From: Mangifera indica
Taxonomy: Eukaryota; Streptophyta; Magnoliopsida; Sapindales; Anacardiaceae
NCBI RefSeq assembly: GCF_011075055.1
Contig: NC_058153.1
Location: 11,904,001 to 11,968,000, forward strand
Direction of reading: 5' to 3'
DNA length: 64,000 nt
Part shown: positions 33,836 to 46,488 of the stretch, piece by piece
How positions within the stretch are numbered: position 1 is the stretch's first letter
Layout: each line of letters opens with the position of its first letter
The notes under the pieces: generated by a model
Databases searched by the model: none
Told to the model about the DNA's origin: nothing
The model's input: only the letters and a program-made list of their open reading frames with translations
Position numbers and translations under genes: made by a program

Positions 33836-34623
33836 TACCAAAAGACATATTCCCACCCAAGGTTTAGGTTATTCTCAAACTTTCACCCGTGAAATTTGAA
33901 AAACTTAAATATCTACTCTTCTATTAAAATTTTCAATTAGGGTTAAGAGTAAAAATGTTATCTTGTTAAAAATATTTAAAAAATTAAAATTTTATCACAT
34001 TCACTCCCTTAGTTTAAAAATCTAACAATTTTTCCCACTTAAGTTTTGAAAACTCACATTTCCCCCCTAGGGTTTCATTCTCCCCTTTCCTTCTCCAAAT
34101 GACCCCCATACCTTATTCTTTGTTGGCCATGAAGATGGGAACCTCTAGATCAAAGATGCACAGAGCTGCTTCCCTCCTTCTCGATAGCCACGAAGATGGC
34201 GGGGCACAAAAAGAGGCAAAGGGCAGAGATGGATCTCGGTGTGACAAAGGGGGAGAGAGAGCATTGTGTTCGTGGCTGCCATCTTTGATTCATCATCATC
34301 CGATTGCCATCTTCGTTGTCGACAAAGAAAAAGGTATGGGGTTGGTCAAAGAACATCATCGAAGAAAGAAAGGGGAGAATGAAACTTTTGGGGGGAAATG
34401 TGAGTTTTGAAAACTTAGGTAGGAGGAAATGATGGATTTTTAAATTAATGGGGGGAAATGTAATAAAATTTTAGTTCGTTTTAATATTTTTTAATTAAAT
34501 TATATTTTTACCTTTAACTCTAATTGAAAACTTTAACAAAATGATGAATATTTAGGTTTTTTAAACTTTACAAATAAAAGTTTGAAAATACACTAAACCT
34601 TGGTGGGAATAAGTCTTTTGGCC
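33836..34623. mobile_element. Foldback/Mutator-like element, copy 2
   Basis: 788 bp. Left end ACCAAAAGACATATTCCCAC, right end GGGAATAAGTCTTTTGGCC. Same layout as 30070-31168; the target duplication is poorly preserved. The open frames at 34099-34410 lie in its GC-rich core and show no known motif. Confidence 0.65.
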
Positions 34624-34663
34624 TTTTAATTTATTTTGATGGTTTCTTGGGTGTCAGGTCTAC

Positions 34664-35364
34664 TAGGGGTGAATGGGTTTAGATACCTTATAAAATTTTC
34701 AGGAATCGAAATCGAAATCGTCTGATTTCTAGAAATAGGACTTGAAACTAACCTTGCAAGTTCCGGGTAGGTTCTGGTTGCTACCCGGAACCTATATAAA
34801 TATCTCTCAAATTTAGACTGCTTTTGGAAATTATATTATCATTCAAAGTGCCCCATTGATTAACAGTACGATTCAGCTGGGATACTTAATTATGTTCTCA
34901 GTATTACTTTCTTTTGTTTAATGTGAAAACAGAAATAAGTTAAATATAGATTTATTGGCACTCATAGAAAGGAAGTGTGTGTATGAGATGCACATATTTT
35001 ATGTGGATTTTTGAGAATTTAAAATACTGCCATGGCTGGCCGTGTCTGTGGTCTGCAACTGTGATTGTCCAGCTTGTTCGTCAAATCAAGAACACAAATC
35101 AGAGAGGATTAATGTTAAGTAGTGCAATTTTATGTATGATCAAACTGAGGATCATCGATCAGGATTGTAAAATCAATGGTTGTGAATAGTTGTGATAGGT
35201 TTTGGTTTGTGAGAGCAAAGAACCGGAACCAGTCACAGAACCTACAAGTTTCTTTAATTAATTATCCGAAACCTACCCTATTTCCTTCGATTCCGCGTAG
35301 GAACCAAAACCAATTGCTGGATACCTGACGGTTCTAGTTTCAAACAGTAACTTGCTCACCAGTA
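34664..35364. mobile_element. hAT-type MITE, second family
   Basis: About 700 bp. Ends TAGGGGTGAATGGGTTT and the inverted CTTGCTCACCAGTA. The flanks give a perfect shared 8-mer GGTCTACT (34657-34664 and 35366-35373). Internal inverted motifs GTTCCGGGTAGGTT and CCGGAACC. Confidence 0.75.
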
Positions 35365-35373
35365 GGGTCTACT

Positions 35374-36263
35374 GCCTCTTCCAATGAAATATGCGACAAA
35401 GATTGTCAGAATAGATGTTTATTATATGGTAGCCAAAATGTTAAAGCGTGCACTATAGTATGACCTGTTGTATTCACAGATCGCTGACCATGTGCCATGC
35501 CAGCCCATGGCATAGCTAGCTCCAGGGCACACTCAAGAACTTTTTGGGTTGTGCCTCTATTTATCTTTAGTGGACCAGCCCATTATATATATTAGGTCAA
35601 ACCATAGATGGAACAATAAGACTTTCAGCACAGCCCATGATTCATGCTTTCTAAGAGTGTCAACTCAACTCTCTTGACATATCTACTTGTAATATTACCG
35701 ATATTAAGATTGACGATTTCCATCAACTTATTTTCTTATAAAAAGAAGTGAGTGTTTGCTTTTATCCTTTTTTTTAATAAAAATAACTTCTTCTAAACTC
35801 GAGATTTTCTTTCAATTCTTCTATTTGCTTGATCTTTTTCATGTTATCGGACCAAATGAACAAATGTATGCAGCTTTGGATAAGTCATTAGAGTAAGAAT
35901 GTTACAGTGGAATAGGTTTTCTTGTTTGATGTCAAAAAAACGAACCATAGCAAATTTGAATTTGCTAAAAGTAATTTAGATTTCATACTTAAGAATTAAA
36001 TAAGTATAATTATTTTGAATATTATTCTCGTATTTATTTAAGGAGTTCATAGGTTCAATTGCCAACCAAATTGAGATAGATTTGACCAACCCCTTAATTG
36101 GGTCGAAACCGATCCTGAGTTAGAAAAATTCTGCTTCCAACTATAATCTAACTAGAAATAAGAAGCTCAAGTTCCAAAATAAGGATATGGAGAAGGATGT
36201 TTACAAAGAGCAAGCACATGGGGTTGCTGTAAATTGCAGGATTTGAAAGTAATTGTTTTGTTT
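35374..36263. other. Spacer with a dispersed repeat
   Basis: 36020-36260 is an inverted relative of 61290-61560 (shared words TTAGATTATAGTTGGAAGC and AAATCCTGCAATT). No gene. Confidence 0.5.
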
Positions 36264-36272
36264 TTGAAATAA

Positions 36273-37351
36273 GGGAAAAGGACTATTTCCCACCCAACTT
36301 TTAGGTCATTCTTAAACCTACACTCATAGAAGATGAAAAACCCCTATTCTCACCTATGATCAAACTGTCGTTCAAATTTTCAGTTAAGGACAAGGGTAAA
36401 ATCGTTATTTTAATTATAAACCTTAAAACTTTAAAATTTCACTATCCCCCCTTCAGGTTTTAAAAACTAACATCTCCACCCATCCTCAAAGTTTGAAAAG
36501 TTTAGATTTCACCCTTAGGGTTTGCTTCCTTCTCCGGCCACCACCGACGACCGACGTATTCCACCGATCTCTCATCTCCAACTACAAAGGATGACGAAGG
36601 ACAATCCTTTGTCCCCTAGATCTGGACGATGAAATGTCATCTAGATTTGGAAGAACAGACGAAGGATGACGTTTTGTCGTCGCGTCTAGACGACGCAACA
36701 ACCGATGAAGGATGACAAATCGTCGTCCTTCGTCGTTTGGGTGGTGAGACGAAGACGACGCAACAATCGATGAAGGATGACAAATCGTCGTCCTTCATCG
36801 TTTGGGTGGTGAGACGAAGAGACATGTTCGTCGCACGGTGGTGCGACTAAGAGGATCTCTATCTCTTCGTCGCATCATGCAATGAAGAGATCTTTGTCTC
36901 TTCGTCGCACCATGCGACGAGGAGATGAAGATCTCTTCATCGCACCACCGCTATCTCATCAGGAGAAGGAGGAGATCGAAGACAATGCTAGAGACGACGT
37001 TGGAAGATGAAGTTGAAGAATGGGGGTGATACTGCTATTTTTGAAAGTTATAGGGGGCGGCTACGTTTTAAAAAATATGAAAACCCTAGGTTTGGAGGTG
37101 AAAATATTACTTTTCAAAATTTAAAAACTTTAGGTAAAGGTGAAATGTTAGTTTCTAAAATCTAAGAGGGGTGAAAAGTAATAAATTTTACAACTTTTTA
37201 ATATAAACAATCAAATGACTATTTTACCCCTCTCTTTAACAGAAAAAAATTAACAGAAGTTTGTCTATGGGTGAAAATAAGGGTTTTTCATCTCCCGTAG
37301 GTATGGGTTTGAGAATGACCTAAAATTTGGGTGGGAAATAGTCCATTTCCC
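36273..37351. mobile_element. Foldback/Mutator-like element, copy 3, with CpG-rich core
   Basis: 1.08 kb. Inverted ends of about 250 bp, starting GGGAAAAGGACTATTTCCCA and ending GGGAAATAGTCCATTTCCC. Flanks TTGAAATAA (36264-36272) and TTGAATTAA (37352-37360) match 8 of 9. The core (36530-36980) is full of TCGTCG/CGACGA words. Confidence 0.78.
36689..36818. repeat. 65-bp tandem duplication in the foldback core
   Basis: Two units, 36689-36753 and 36754-36818, each starting GACGACGCAACAA and containing GATGACAAATCGTCGTCCTT; they differ at two positions by eye. Confidence 0.88.
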
Positions 37352-37837
37352 TTGAATTAATTTAAAGAGAGGCAAGAACAGGACCAGTGGACCACCTCAC
37401 GGATTCAATTCTAGCTCAGACAAAATAATATGCCAAGAAACTCTGAAATTGCAACCGAGTTATTAAAATTTCCAAAATTTGGATAAATAATTGGAGTATT
37501 TCAATTAGTATTTGCCTCTTCATATGCATTTCTTTTACAGAAGGGTCTCATTCAAACAAAGACAAAACCTTGGCTTTTTGTACGGAGCAATGTGCTTTTG
37601 AGTATTTGTGTGAGTATATAATTGATATATCATTATATAATCATACGTTGTTTTATTCATACTTAATTCAAAATCATATAATTACATAATAACATATCTT
37701 TTGGGCATTTAATTGAGTAATTAAAATTGAGAACACATAATTTTATTATTCTATAAGAGAATATAAACAAAATATCACCCTTATATAGTTATAAATATAT
37801 TTAGAAATTAAACTGCGCGCTTGAGAAGCTACCCAAG

Positions 37838-38560
37838 AAGCAAATGGACAAGAAAGCTCTCTTGATTTTCCTAACAATTGAAGCTAACTCAAGGACCATG
37901 ATAGATCACTATTATGAATATAACTTTTTTCACACTTTTGTTTTTGTTCATAGCCCATGCTTTGAAAGCTAGTTGTCTTCATAATTCTACCTTTGGAATT
38001 TAAAAAAAAAAAAATCTCAAACTCAAAGTGAATTCGAGTAGAGTTGATATGAACTAAAGACTAACTCAAGATGGCTCGATTCTAGAACGGTTAGTTTGAT
38101 ATTGAGCTCTATTTGATGAATAATATTATAGGAGAAAAAGAAAGAATAGTTTTAGAGGAAAAGAAAATTATTAGAGAAGAAACATCCAAAAATCAAATGG
38201 ACAAGACAGAAGGGTCTCTCAAGTTTGCTAACAATAGAAGCCAACTCAAGGACCATGAAGACCACTATCGTGAATGGACAAGAAGGGTCTCTTAAATTTG
38301 CTAACAATAGAAGCTAACTCAATGACTGTGAAGACCATTATCATCAATTTAACTGGTTACATTTTCTTGTTTTTGTTTATAGTTTTTAGCCCATGTTTCG
38401 AAAGCTAGTTGTTTTCATAATATCCCTTTGGAATAAAAAAAATATAAAATTCAGAGTGAATTCAAACGACCTGATATGAGTCATAGGCCCACTTAAAATT
38501 GGCATTAAATATAGAATAACCAGTTTGAGATAGTACTTGGTTAATAAATAATGTCATATA
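37838..38560. repeat. Tandem duplication of about 330 bp, imperfect
   Basis: 37838-38140 and 38196-38560 share CAAATGGACAAGA, CTAACTCAAGGACCATGA, GCCCATG...GAAAGCTAGTTGT and a poly-A tract. A 60-bp part (GGGTCTCT...GCTAACAATAGAAGC) is repeated once more at 38280-38335. Non-coding as far as I see. Confidence 0.75.
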
Positions 38561-39399
38561 AAAAAAGTCGCAAAAAAAAAAAGAATCACTTGAGTAGAAG
38601 AAGAATCATTAAAGAAGAAGAAAATGAATTGTTGGAAAAAAAAAACTCATCAAAAAATAAGAATCATTTTAATCAAATAAATGATCAAAAAATAAGAAAA
38701 ATAAATCATTAATGAGCGAGTTCTAGTGTAATGTTGCCAATAAGGCATTAATCTCAAACTAAACTTGAATTAAAATTTTTTCAATAAAACTTAACTCGAA
38801 TCAAATTGAATAACAATCAAAGTCCAAATCTGCTTAGACCACATCCACCTGAGCTCAAAACAAAGAAATAATTTGAGTCAATTTCATATAGTGGATTGGG
38901 CCTTGGGATTTCTCTTTTGTTTTGATTTTATGATTTGAGCTGGGCTCACAAAATTTTTGGCCCAATATATTCTTATCAATTATATAATTAGGTATTCCCG
39001 TTACATAATAACTAACCATTATTATACTTAATATGATATTTAATAAAATTAAAATTGTTTAATTGATTTTAAAATGGTAGTATTATATATATAATTTTTT
39101 TATATAATTTAATATATAAATAATAATATATTATTATGTAATTAAATAATTAAAAATTAAAGAGGTAGTTTTATTGATTTTAAAAATAAGAACTTCCCAA
39201 AACAAAAATATTTTGGATTTTTTTTTCAAGGATTTAACAATTACAATTAAAAGAAAAACCTAATTCATGGGGGAAATTGGTTGTCCCAACGATTATGATG
39301 ACTACTAGCCAAAACAAGAAAAACAGACATTTGTTTTCTGACGCCATTTACCGTAAAAGATTAATTTTTTTACAACAACTTGTTATCATTGACTCCATC
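38561..39399. other. AT-rich 5' flank of the carboxypeptidase gene
   Basis: Includes TAATATA-rich sequence around 39000-39130. No gene. Confidence 0.5.
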
Positions 39400-39408
39400 A
39401 ATATAAAG
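39400..39408 (+). promoter_or_regulatory. Candidate TATA box of the carboxypeptidase gene
   Basis: CAATATAAAG at about 39399-39408, some 50 bp before the start codon; it implies a very short 5' leader. Confidence 0.45.
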
Positions 39409-39452
39409 CTTCTATTTTATGCCAATAACAGCCCACGAAATCTCCTCCTAGA

Positions 39453-40134
39453 ATGGCCAATCCAAAAGGATCCTTTTTTCTTGCTCAAATTGTGTTCATC
39501 TTGATAATTTATTATCTGGGTAGTGGTGTTTCTGTTGACCCAGTTGAGCAGCAGAGACTTGATAAGGTTCTGAAGCTTCCAGGGCAGAGTTTTAATACCA
39601 GCTTTGATCAGTATGCCGGATATGTTACTGTCAATGAAGAGTCTGGGAGAGCCTTGTTTTATTGGTTGATAGAAGCTGATGAAGACCCTGATTCTAAACC
39701 TCTGGTTCTTTGGCTCAATGGAGGTCTCGAATTTGAACTTTTACATATATTTCTTCTTAGTTTCTTTATTTTCATTGATGTTGTTTTGACTATTTTGCTT
39801 TATGCTTAATTATGTTCTTAACCCTTCGATTGTGACATTTGAGTCTCAAAGTTTTCATTTTCGTGAACCATTTTTAGTTTCTTTCTTTCAATCACTGTGT
39901 TCTGGCTCCTTATCTTTTGTTTATGTTGACTGATCATGTATCTGAAATTCTGAATCTGTGAATTCCTGTGTTATCAGTAGCATAATCCGAGCAAGGTCAT
40001 TTTGACATATCATATTAGTAACAGAAAACATAAAACAGAATTAATTTTTCTCAGTAGAGGTCTAAAGTTTCAATTTTTGTGTTATCTGTTTTAGTTTCTT
40101 TGTTTTGAATCTTTACTTTCATATTATGTTGAAT

Positions 40135-40190
<56 letters not shown>

Positions 40191-43100
40191 GTATAAAGTT
40201 AGCAAATTTGTAGTTCTAATTTTTCAAGGTTTCACTTTTTGGAAACCATTTTAAGTTTCTTTATTTTCATTAGTTTGTATTGGCTCTTTACTTTTTGAAT
40301 ATGTTGACTGTTCACGAATCTAAATATGGGAATTCATCTATCATCATTATCACAATCCTGATAAAGTAACTAAAGTTATGGGATTATGATACACCACAAG
40401 GTCATAGTGATAACATCATGCTAGTAACAATTAACAGAAAAGTAGTATCATATTTGGCTTTAAGGAGGCATAAAGTTTTCATTCTTTTTTTGGTACCCTT
40501 TTAGTTTCTTTCTTAATGTTACTGTTGCTTTGGCCTTCTACTTCTTTGCTATGTTGAATACTTATATAGATGCTTGTGTATATTCTTGTGCTATCAGTAG
40601 CAGAATCCTACTAAAGTTACTAAAATCTATGGTGCTATGATACCCACAACGTAATTTTTAACAGCATAATGTGATAGGTAGAACTTTATGATTTCTGTGT
40701 TTCAACTGAATCGGCTTAAAGTACTGGATCAGTAATATAATACTACCCTTGTTTATGATTTCTGGGCTTTTTCTAGGGCCTGGATGTTCATCCATTGCTT
40801 ATGGGGAGGCAGAGGAAATCGGTCCATTTCATATAAGACCAGATGGGAAGACACTCTATTTGAACCCTTATTCTTGGAATCAAGGTAAGAGTACCTGATC
40901 AATTTTTCAATGAATCACTTTCTTATATTGTCAGTTTTGTGCCAGTTGAACTGGTAGCTAGAGGAGTGACTGTTTTGTTTGGTTTTTTGAGAATGCAATG
41001 CAAGTTTCTAGTGAAATTAATGACACGACTATTATATTTCTTTACCAAATCATGATTTCATTTTTTCATACCTTTCTGTGAAATCATTTGCAAATATTAA
41101 GATTCCAGTTTCCTGTTCTCCGAATTCTGAAATTTTAACTACCTTCTACATAAATCGTTCCCAAGTTTGACACTGAGGATTGACTTCTCGACTAATATAT
41201 ACCATTGCATAAGACCACTTTATCGGTATAAGATAGTGCACAAATCTCCTCATACTGTAATTCCTGATTTATTTCATATTTAAGTTGCTCCTGAAAATAG
41301 TTCTATGCAGTTCTTTGAATGTCAAATACTTGTTTCTTGAGCACATATTTAAATTCTCCTTTGAATCTAATACTTGTTTATTTCTTTTTTCTGTTATTCA
41401 GATTGCCTCAGTTGAATAACTTCATTGAATATAGCTTAAACATGTCCACATGTTTAGAGAGCTGTCCTAAGAACATTATATGCAAATGATATTCTCAGAT
41501 TCTCTGGGATGATTAAACATTACTTTTTTCTTTCTCATGTTTGTGTGATTGCAATTATATCTGATAAGTATCACCACCTTGCAGTTGCCAACATTCTGTT
41601 TCTTGATTCTCCTGTTGGAGTTGGTTTTTCGTATTCAAATACGTCCTCTGACCTCTTGAACAATGGTGACAGAAGGACTGGTAATACTTCAGTTCTTCCA
41701 TTTGCATCTTGTGGTTCAGCTTTGAAGTTTGGGTCCATGGCTTGAGTGCTCTTTAACTTATTGACTTTTATTTGCAGCCAGGGATTCCCTGGCATTTTTA
41801 CTGAAGTGGCTTGAACGCTTCCCACAGTTTAAAGGAAGGGATTTCTATATCACTGGAGAAAGCTATGGAGGTATGTATAAGTATCAGATATGCTATGATT
41901 TACATCTCTTCGGTCTACAAAAATGCTGTGCTTGTTAATAGTCTATATGTACCTTTTCCTAATTGACACCTATAACGATTGAGGATTTTATTAAAACCTG
42001 AGATTTTTTAACCTTATAATAATTTTTTGACTGTATGTGCTGGCATTGGAACTTTTTTTAAGTATGCCTCAATATGTGGTAAAATGTGTCCAGGACATTA
42101 TGTTCCTCAGTTGAGCCAAGCTATCGTGAGGTACAACATAGCAACTGGGGATAAGACAATCAATCTAAAGGGTTACATGGTAAGGACATTTTTCTTGAAA
42201 TCACAATGGTTCATGGTCAATTGAAATCATGTGGACGGCTTGAAATGTTAATTTGCATGTGTGTTTCAGGTGGGAAATGCTCTAACTGATGATTTCCATG
42301 ATCACTTGGGGGTTTTCCAGTTTTTGTGGGCAGCTGGTCTGATATCGGATAACACATACAAATTACTAAACAATTTTTGTGATTTTCAGTCATTTATTCA
42401 CAGCTCAAGTTCTTGTGAAAAGATTCTAGATATTGCTAGTGAAGAAATGGGGAACATCGACCCATATAGCATTTTCACTCCTACCTGCACTGCTAATGTT
42501 AGCCAGTCAAACCGGCTGCTGAAAAAAGTGCATGTAAGTAGACTCTTTCGGAACCATGGACTTGCTAGAAATCTTCTTTTTGCACTATGTTAGATTACAT
42601 AAAATTCAGGAATTTCCTTCTTAGACATAGACAGAATGTAAGATAGCCGTCTTAAAAACCACATAAAATGTCTATGCCGGAGTTCATTCCTGTTAACCTT
42701 ACCATTTTTCAATTCAAAATTGAACTTTTTCTTGTTGACAGTCCTGTATTTTAGATAATTGAAGTTCTCAGGCCTCTCCTTAAGATCATTTGAAGATAGT
42801 TTTTTACATTTGATGAACTTCAATAGGTTCATTTGGTCTCAAAAGTTGCTGCTCTAATATTTGATAACTTTTCGTATCATTATTGAATATTTCATCATAT
42901 AGGCTATCGGTCATGTTAACGAGAAGTATGATCCTTGCACTGAGAAGCACTCTGTTGTATACTTTAATCATCCCGAGGTTCAAAATGCACTCAATGTTAT
43001 ACCAGCATTTGCACCAGAAAAATGGGATACTTGCAGGTATGGTACATCTGAGAATACTTGAAATTTAATTGTCACTTCATGCCTCCATGATTTTTTTTCT

Positions 43101-44038
43101 TTATTATTATGCAGCGAAACGGTAAATAATAACTGGAAGGATTCTCCTTTATCAGTACTGGACATATATCATGAGCTTATTCGTCATGGACTTCGAATAT
43201 GGATGTTCAGGTGCACTTGACCTCTGCTTTCACATTTTATATATCTGTTATTGTATTGCACAGAGACAGCACAGAAAACAAATACAAAGAAAAGAAATTT
43301 TAAGAAAGACGAGTAATTTGGGTGTAAAATTATTAATAAAATTTCTTGATCCAATACATATACTAAAATACAGAAATTCTAAGCAGAAAATCTAAATATT
43401 CTCCTGATATAAAGTATAACTAATAATTTATAAATAACAACTTAAAATTAAACAATCTTCCTAAAGATTTGGTTTGGTTTTCAGCTGACTCAATCTTCAT
43501 TGGCATCCCAACATAACAACTTCACGCATCAGTCCATATCAGCATAATGTAGCAACCGTTGAGACATTATTGCAACAATTTAGCTTTTTAATGTAACTGG
43601 TAGCCTTATATGACTCTAGTCCTGTTTGTTCTTCCATGCAACAGTGGTGATACAGATGCCATTATCCCAGTTACATCCACCCGATACAGCATCGATGCGC
43701 TTAAGCTTCCAACTATAACACCGTGGCATGCCTGGTATGATGAAGGACAGGTAAATTATACTCCGAGCGATACTTGATTTCTTCTTATGTATCATTCTAT
43801 GAAGGAAAGAGAGAATCGATTTTCAGAATGCAAATAGTATTCCTCGGAGTTAACATAATCTGGTGAACAGGTGGGAGGATGGACACAAGAGTACGCCGGA
43901 CTGACCTTTGTTTCAGTGAGAGGAGCGGGCCATGAAGTCCCACTGCATAGACCCAAACTGGCTCTCACACTCATCAAATCCTTCTTATCAGGAAGCTCAA
44001 TGCCAAGCTTGGAACAAGTCAGCATCACTGATTCCTGA
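39453..44038 (+). CDS. Serine carboxypeptidase-like protein (carboxypeptidase II type, SCPL26-like)
   Basis: Ten exons that I joined by GT-AG sites keep one frame: 39453-39723, 40777-40884, 41585-41680, 41778-41870, 42094-42179, 42270-42533, 42903-43036, 43115-43210, 43645-43750, 43871-44038. They total 1422 nt, 473 residues, the usual family size. A signal peptide covers about residues 1-28, so it is a secretory or vacuolar S10 peptidase that removes C-terminal residues. WLNGGPGCSS spans the exon 1/2 join. The catalytic Ser is residue 187 in GESYGGHY, the acid lies in SGDTD (383-387), and His439 is in GAGHEVP. Sites such as NTS and NVS suggest N-glycosylation. GESYGG replaces the commoner GESYAG. 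The closest group is from memory; no break is seen. Confidence 0.94.
40139..40187. repeat. TA microsatellite in intron 1 of the carboxypeptidase gene
   Basis: About 24 uninterrupted AT repeats in the 1.05-kb first intron. Confidence 0.95.
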
Positions 44039-45398
44039 AGTTCATTGCTTCTCTTCACAGTTGAAATGGATGATCAAAGAAGCACTTCACAGGGAATGTT
44101 ATATGTACGCCTGGTCATAGGTAGATCTTTGAAATCCAACTTAAATTATATTTCATTTGCAGTTGAGTTGTTAAATAAAGATAATACTGGGAGTTCAGCT
44201 ACAATCCCTTATTTCTTGTGAATTCTGAACTGATGCTTGACAAAATTATTTCTTGTTATTTTTGAACTGATGCCTAACAAAATCGGATATGTTTGGTCAC
44301 TCTGAAAAACTGTGCAGCCACTTTAGTGATTAGACACTATGTTAATCCAGCCGGGTTTGTAGCCTCCAAGCCCATAAGCAATGTTTAACTACCCATTCCT
44401 TATTATGTAGTGGAAAGGGTGCTATTTGCTACATACTAGCCATTGCCAAATGCTACTAGTGGTTTGAGTTTATCTCATCAACAACCATTTTAGAATTTCC
44501 CTAGGGAATAAGAATTCTAATAGGGTTTGGTTTAGTAATAAGAGTCTTAACAAAATTTGATTTAGGAATGATAATCTTAGTGTATATAAACATATTAATA
44601 TCTTATATGAGTCTGAGGAACAATTATATAGTAAATACATTCTTAAGCATGAAAGATGCTACATATTTGAGAGATTATGCAGATGATTAATTGCAAAATA
44701 GAGTAGCTAACTAATATTGAAGGCTTCACTAGAGGCGAATGATCTGGGTTTGGTTTGTTAAGCTTAGATTGGGCGGGAAATTGACCGATCTTCACACATA
44801 AACAACAATCACAACAAATTCAAATAAGAGCCAAAAATTAAGATGGACAAAAAAATTTTTACATGGTTTAGCTAAGTTCAACATTGTCTACATCCATGAG
44901 ACCAAGTCTAGCAAATATAATCCATTAAACAATAAACCAACTGTTAATTACAAGTTGAAATTAACACATAAGTAAACATTCCCTTTCAATCAATTAATTT
45001 CAATAACTCTCCTACAAAGAGTTGTTTATTCTCAAATTTGGAATACGAGCAGCCCACTCAGTTGTTTAAGTTTGTGATGGAAATCCTTTTAACCCCTAGT
45101 CTTGAAAACCCAACTCAAGCAAATAAGCTAATCTATAAGATGAATAGAAGAAACAACCAGAGAGAAAAATTGCATATTGAAGCTGCACTCAAAAACAACA
45201 AAATGAACCAACAAAGGGCGGTGAAAAATCAGTACACAAACAAAAAGGTATACAAGTTAGTCTGCTTCAAAAAGAAAGTTGATTTAAATACCCCGTAAGA
45301 GGAAAGAAGATGGCAACACCTGTCCAGAATTTCAACAATAAATCTAGACAACTCATAATTAATTCGAATGAGAAACACAATAGGTTGTCAAATGCCCT
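44039..45398. other. 3' flank of the carboxypeptidase gene and probable old LTR sequence
   Basis: 44040-44250 is probable 3' UTR. From about 44800 sequences such as TTTTTACATGGTTTAGC and CTACATCCATGAGACC look like a decayed LTR, and similar sequence resumes after 52450. The young copia element therefore seems to have landed in an older repeat. The 86-codon ORF at 45038-45298 lies in this repeat and has no known motif. Confidence 0.4.
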
Positions 45399-45403
45399 TA
45401 GAT

Positions 45404-45690
45404 TGTTGGATTTTAAGAATAAAAGAATAGAGAAAGAATGATATGATTATGCAGCAGAGTTCTGAAACAGAATTTAAGAGGATATATGGAATACATACAC
45501 TATATATTTTTTATTTTTTAGCAAACTTATATAGAAGCTGAAACAGATAACTTAATGGCCTAGAATCAAGTCATGAACAGTAACACGAATTCAACAAACT
45601 GACCACTTCCTAAAGACTAGGACAACAATTAAAAATAAAACACATAAACTGCAGGTGGACATGTTTCAGTCCTGAAGCATTTTCCTAACA
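45404..45690 (-). repeat. Copia element 2, 3' LTR (287 bp)
   Basis: Shorter than its partner (407 bp) because it has a single copy of an AATGGCCTAGAATCAAG...CAGTAACACG unit present three times in the other LTR. Confidence 0.93.
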
Positions 45691-45706
45691 CTCCTCCTTG
45701 CTTTAG
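45691..45706 (-). other. Polypurine tract of copia element 2
   Basis: Minus strand reads AAAGCAAGGAGGAG next to the 3' LTR. Confidence 0.8.
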
Positions 45707-46467
45707 GAGCTGCAAACACCAACGTTCTGCCTTAGAAACTCGAATCTGCTCATTGGAAGTGGCTTTGTAAACAAATCTGCCAACTGATCTTCAGACTTGC
45801 AGTAAACCAGAGTCACAAAATTTTCTTTTTGCACTTCTCTTAAGAAAAATAACTTGATGTTGAAATGCTTAGTTTTTCCATGAAACACAGGATTATGGGA
45901 AATAGCAATGGCAGCTTGGTTGTCAACAAAAATTTTAGTACTGTCTTTCTGCTACAGACTGAGATCCATTAAAATCTTCCTTATCCACAAAGCTTGATTA
46001 ACAGCAGTTGTTGCAGCAACAAATTCTGCTTCAGCAGTGGATTGCGCCACAGTTTTTTGCTTTTTCGAGCTCCATGAGAAAACACTAGATCCAAGAGTAA
46101 AACAGTAGCCTGAAGTACTTCTCATATCATCAATGGAACCTCCCCAGTCACTGTCAGAGAAACCAACCAGCTTGAACTCCTTGCTTCTTGTGAATTTAAT
46201 ACCAAAATCACTTGTGCCTTTGATATATCGAATCACTCTTTTGGCAGCCTTGAGATGCAATTCACTTGCACAGTGCATAAATCTGGATAGAATACTTACA
46301 GCATATAAAATGTCAGGCCGTGTTGTTGTAAGATACATCAAGCAACCAATTAAACTTCTAAAGTATCCATCATCAACTTTATCAGCACCATCTTCCTTGC
46401 ACAGCTTCTCCTTTTGATTCATAGGAGTGTTTACTGCCTTGCATTCTTCAAGCTTAAACTTATTCAA
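45703..46467 (-). pseudogene. Copia element 2 RT C-terminus and RNase H
   Basis: One frame, interrupted by TAG at 45952-45954. The first part runs from the RT end (CKAVNTPMNQ) through RVIRYIKGTSDFG, SDSDWGG and STAEAEF, acidic RNase H motifs. After the stop it resumes with KTKHFNIKLFFLREV and ADLFTKPLP and ends at 45703. Except for the stop the domain looks complete. Confidence 0.93.
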
Positions 46468-46488
46468 AATCTCTTTGGCATACTTCTT

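Noticed and set aside
34099..34410. 103-codon ORF
   Set aside because: Lies in the core of a foldback element; His/Arg/Gly-rich sequence without a family match, not kept in sister elements.
36689..36980. TCGTCG-rich repeats as a possible CRISPR-like or regulatory array
   Set aside because: Plant genomic context, only two 65-bp units without spacers, inside a transposon core.
45038..45298. 86-codon Lys/Asn-rich ORF
   Set aside because: Sits in probable decayed LTR sequence, no motif and no promoter.
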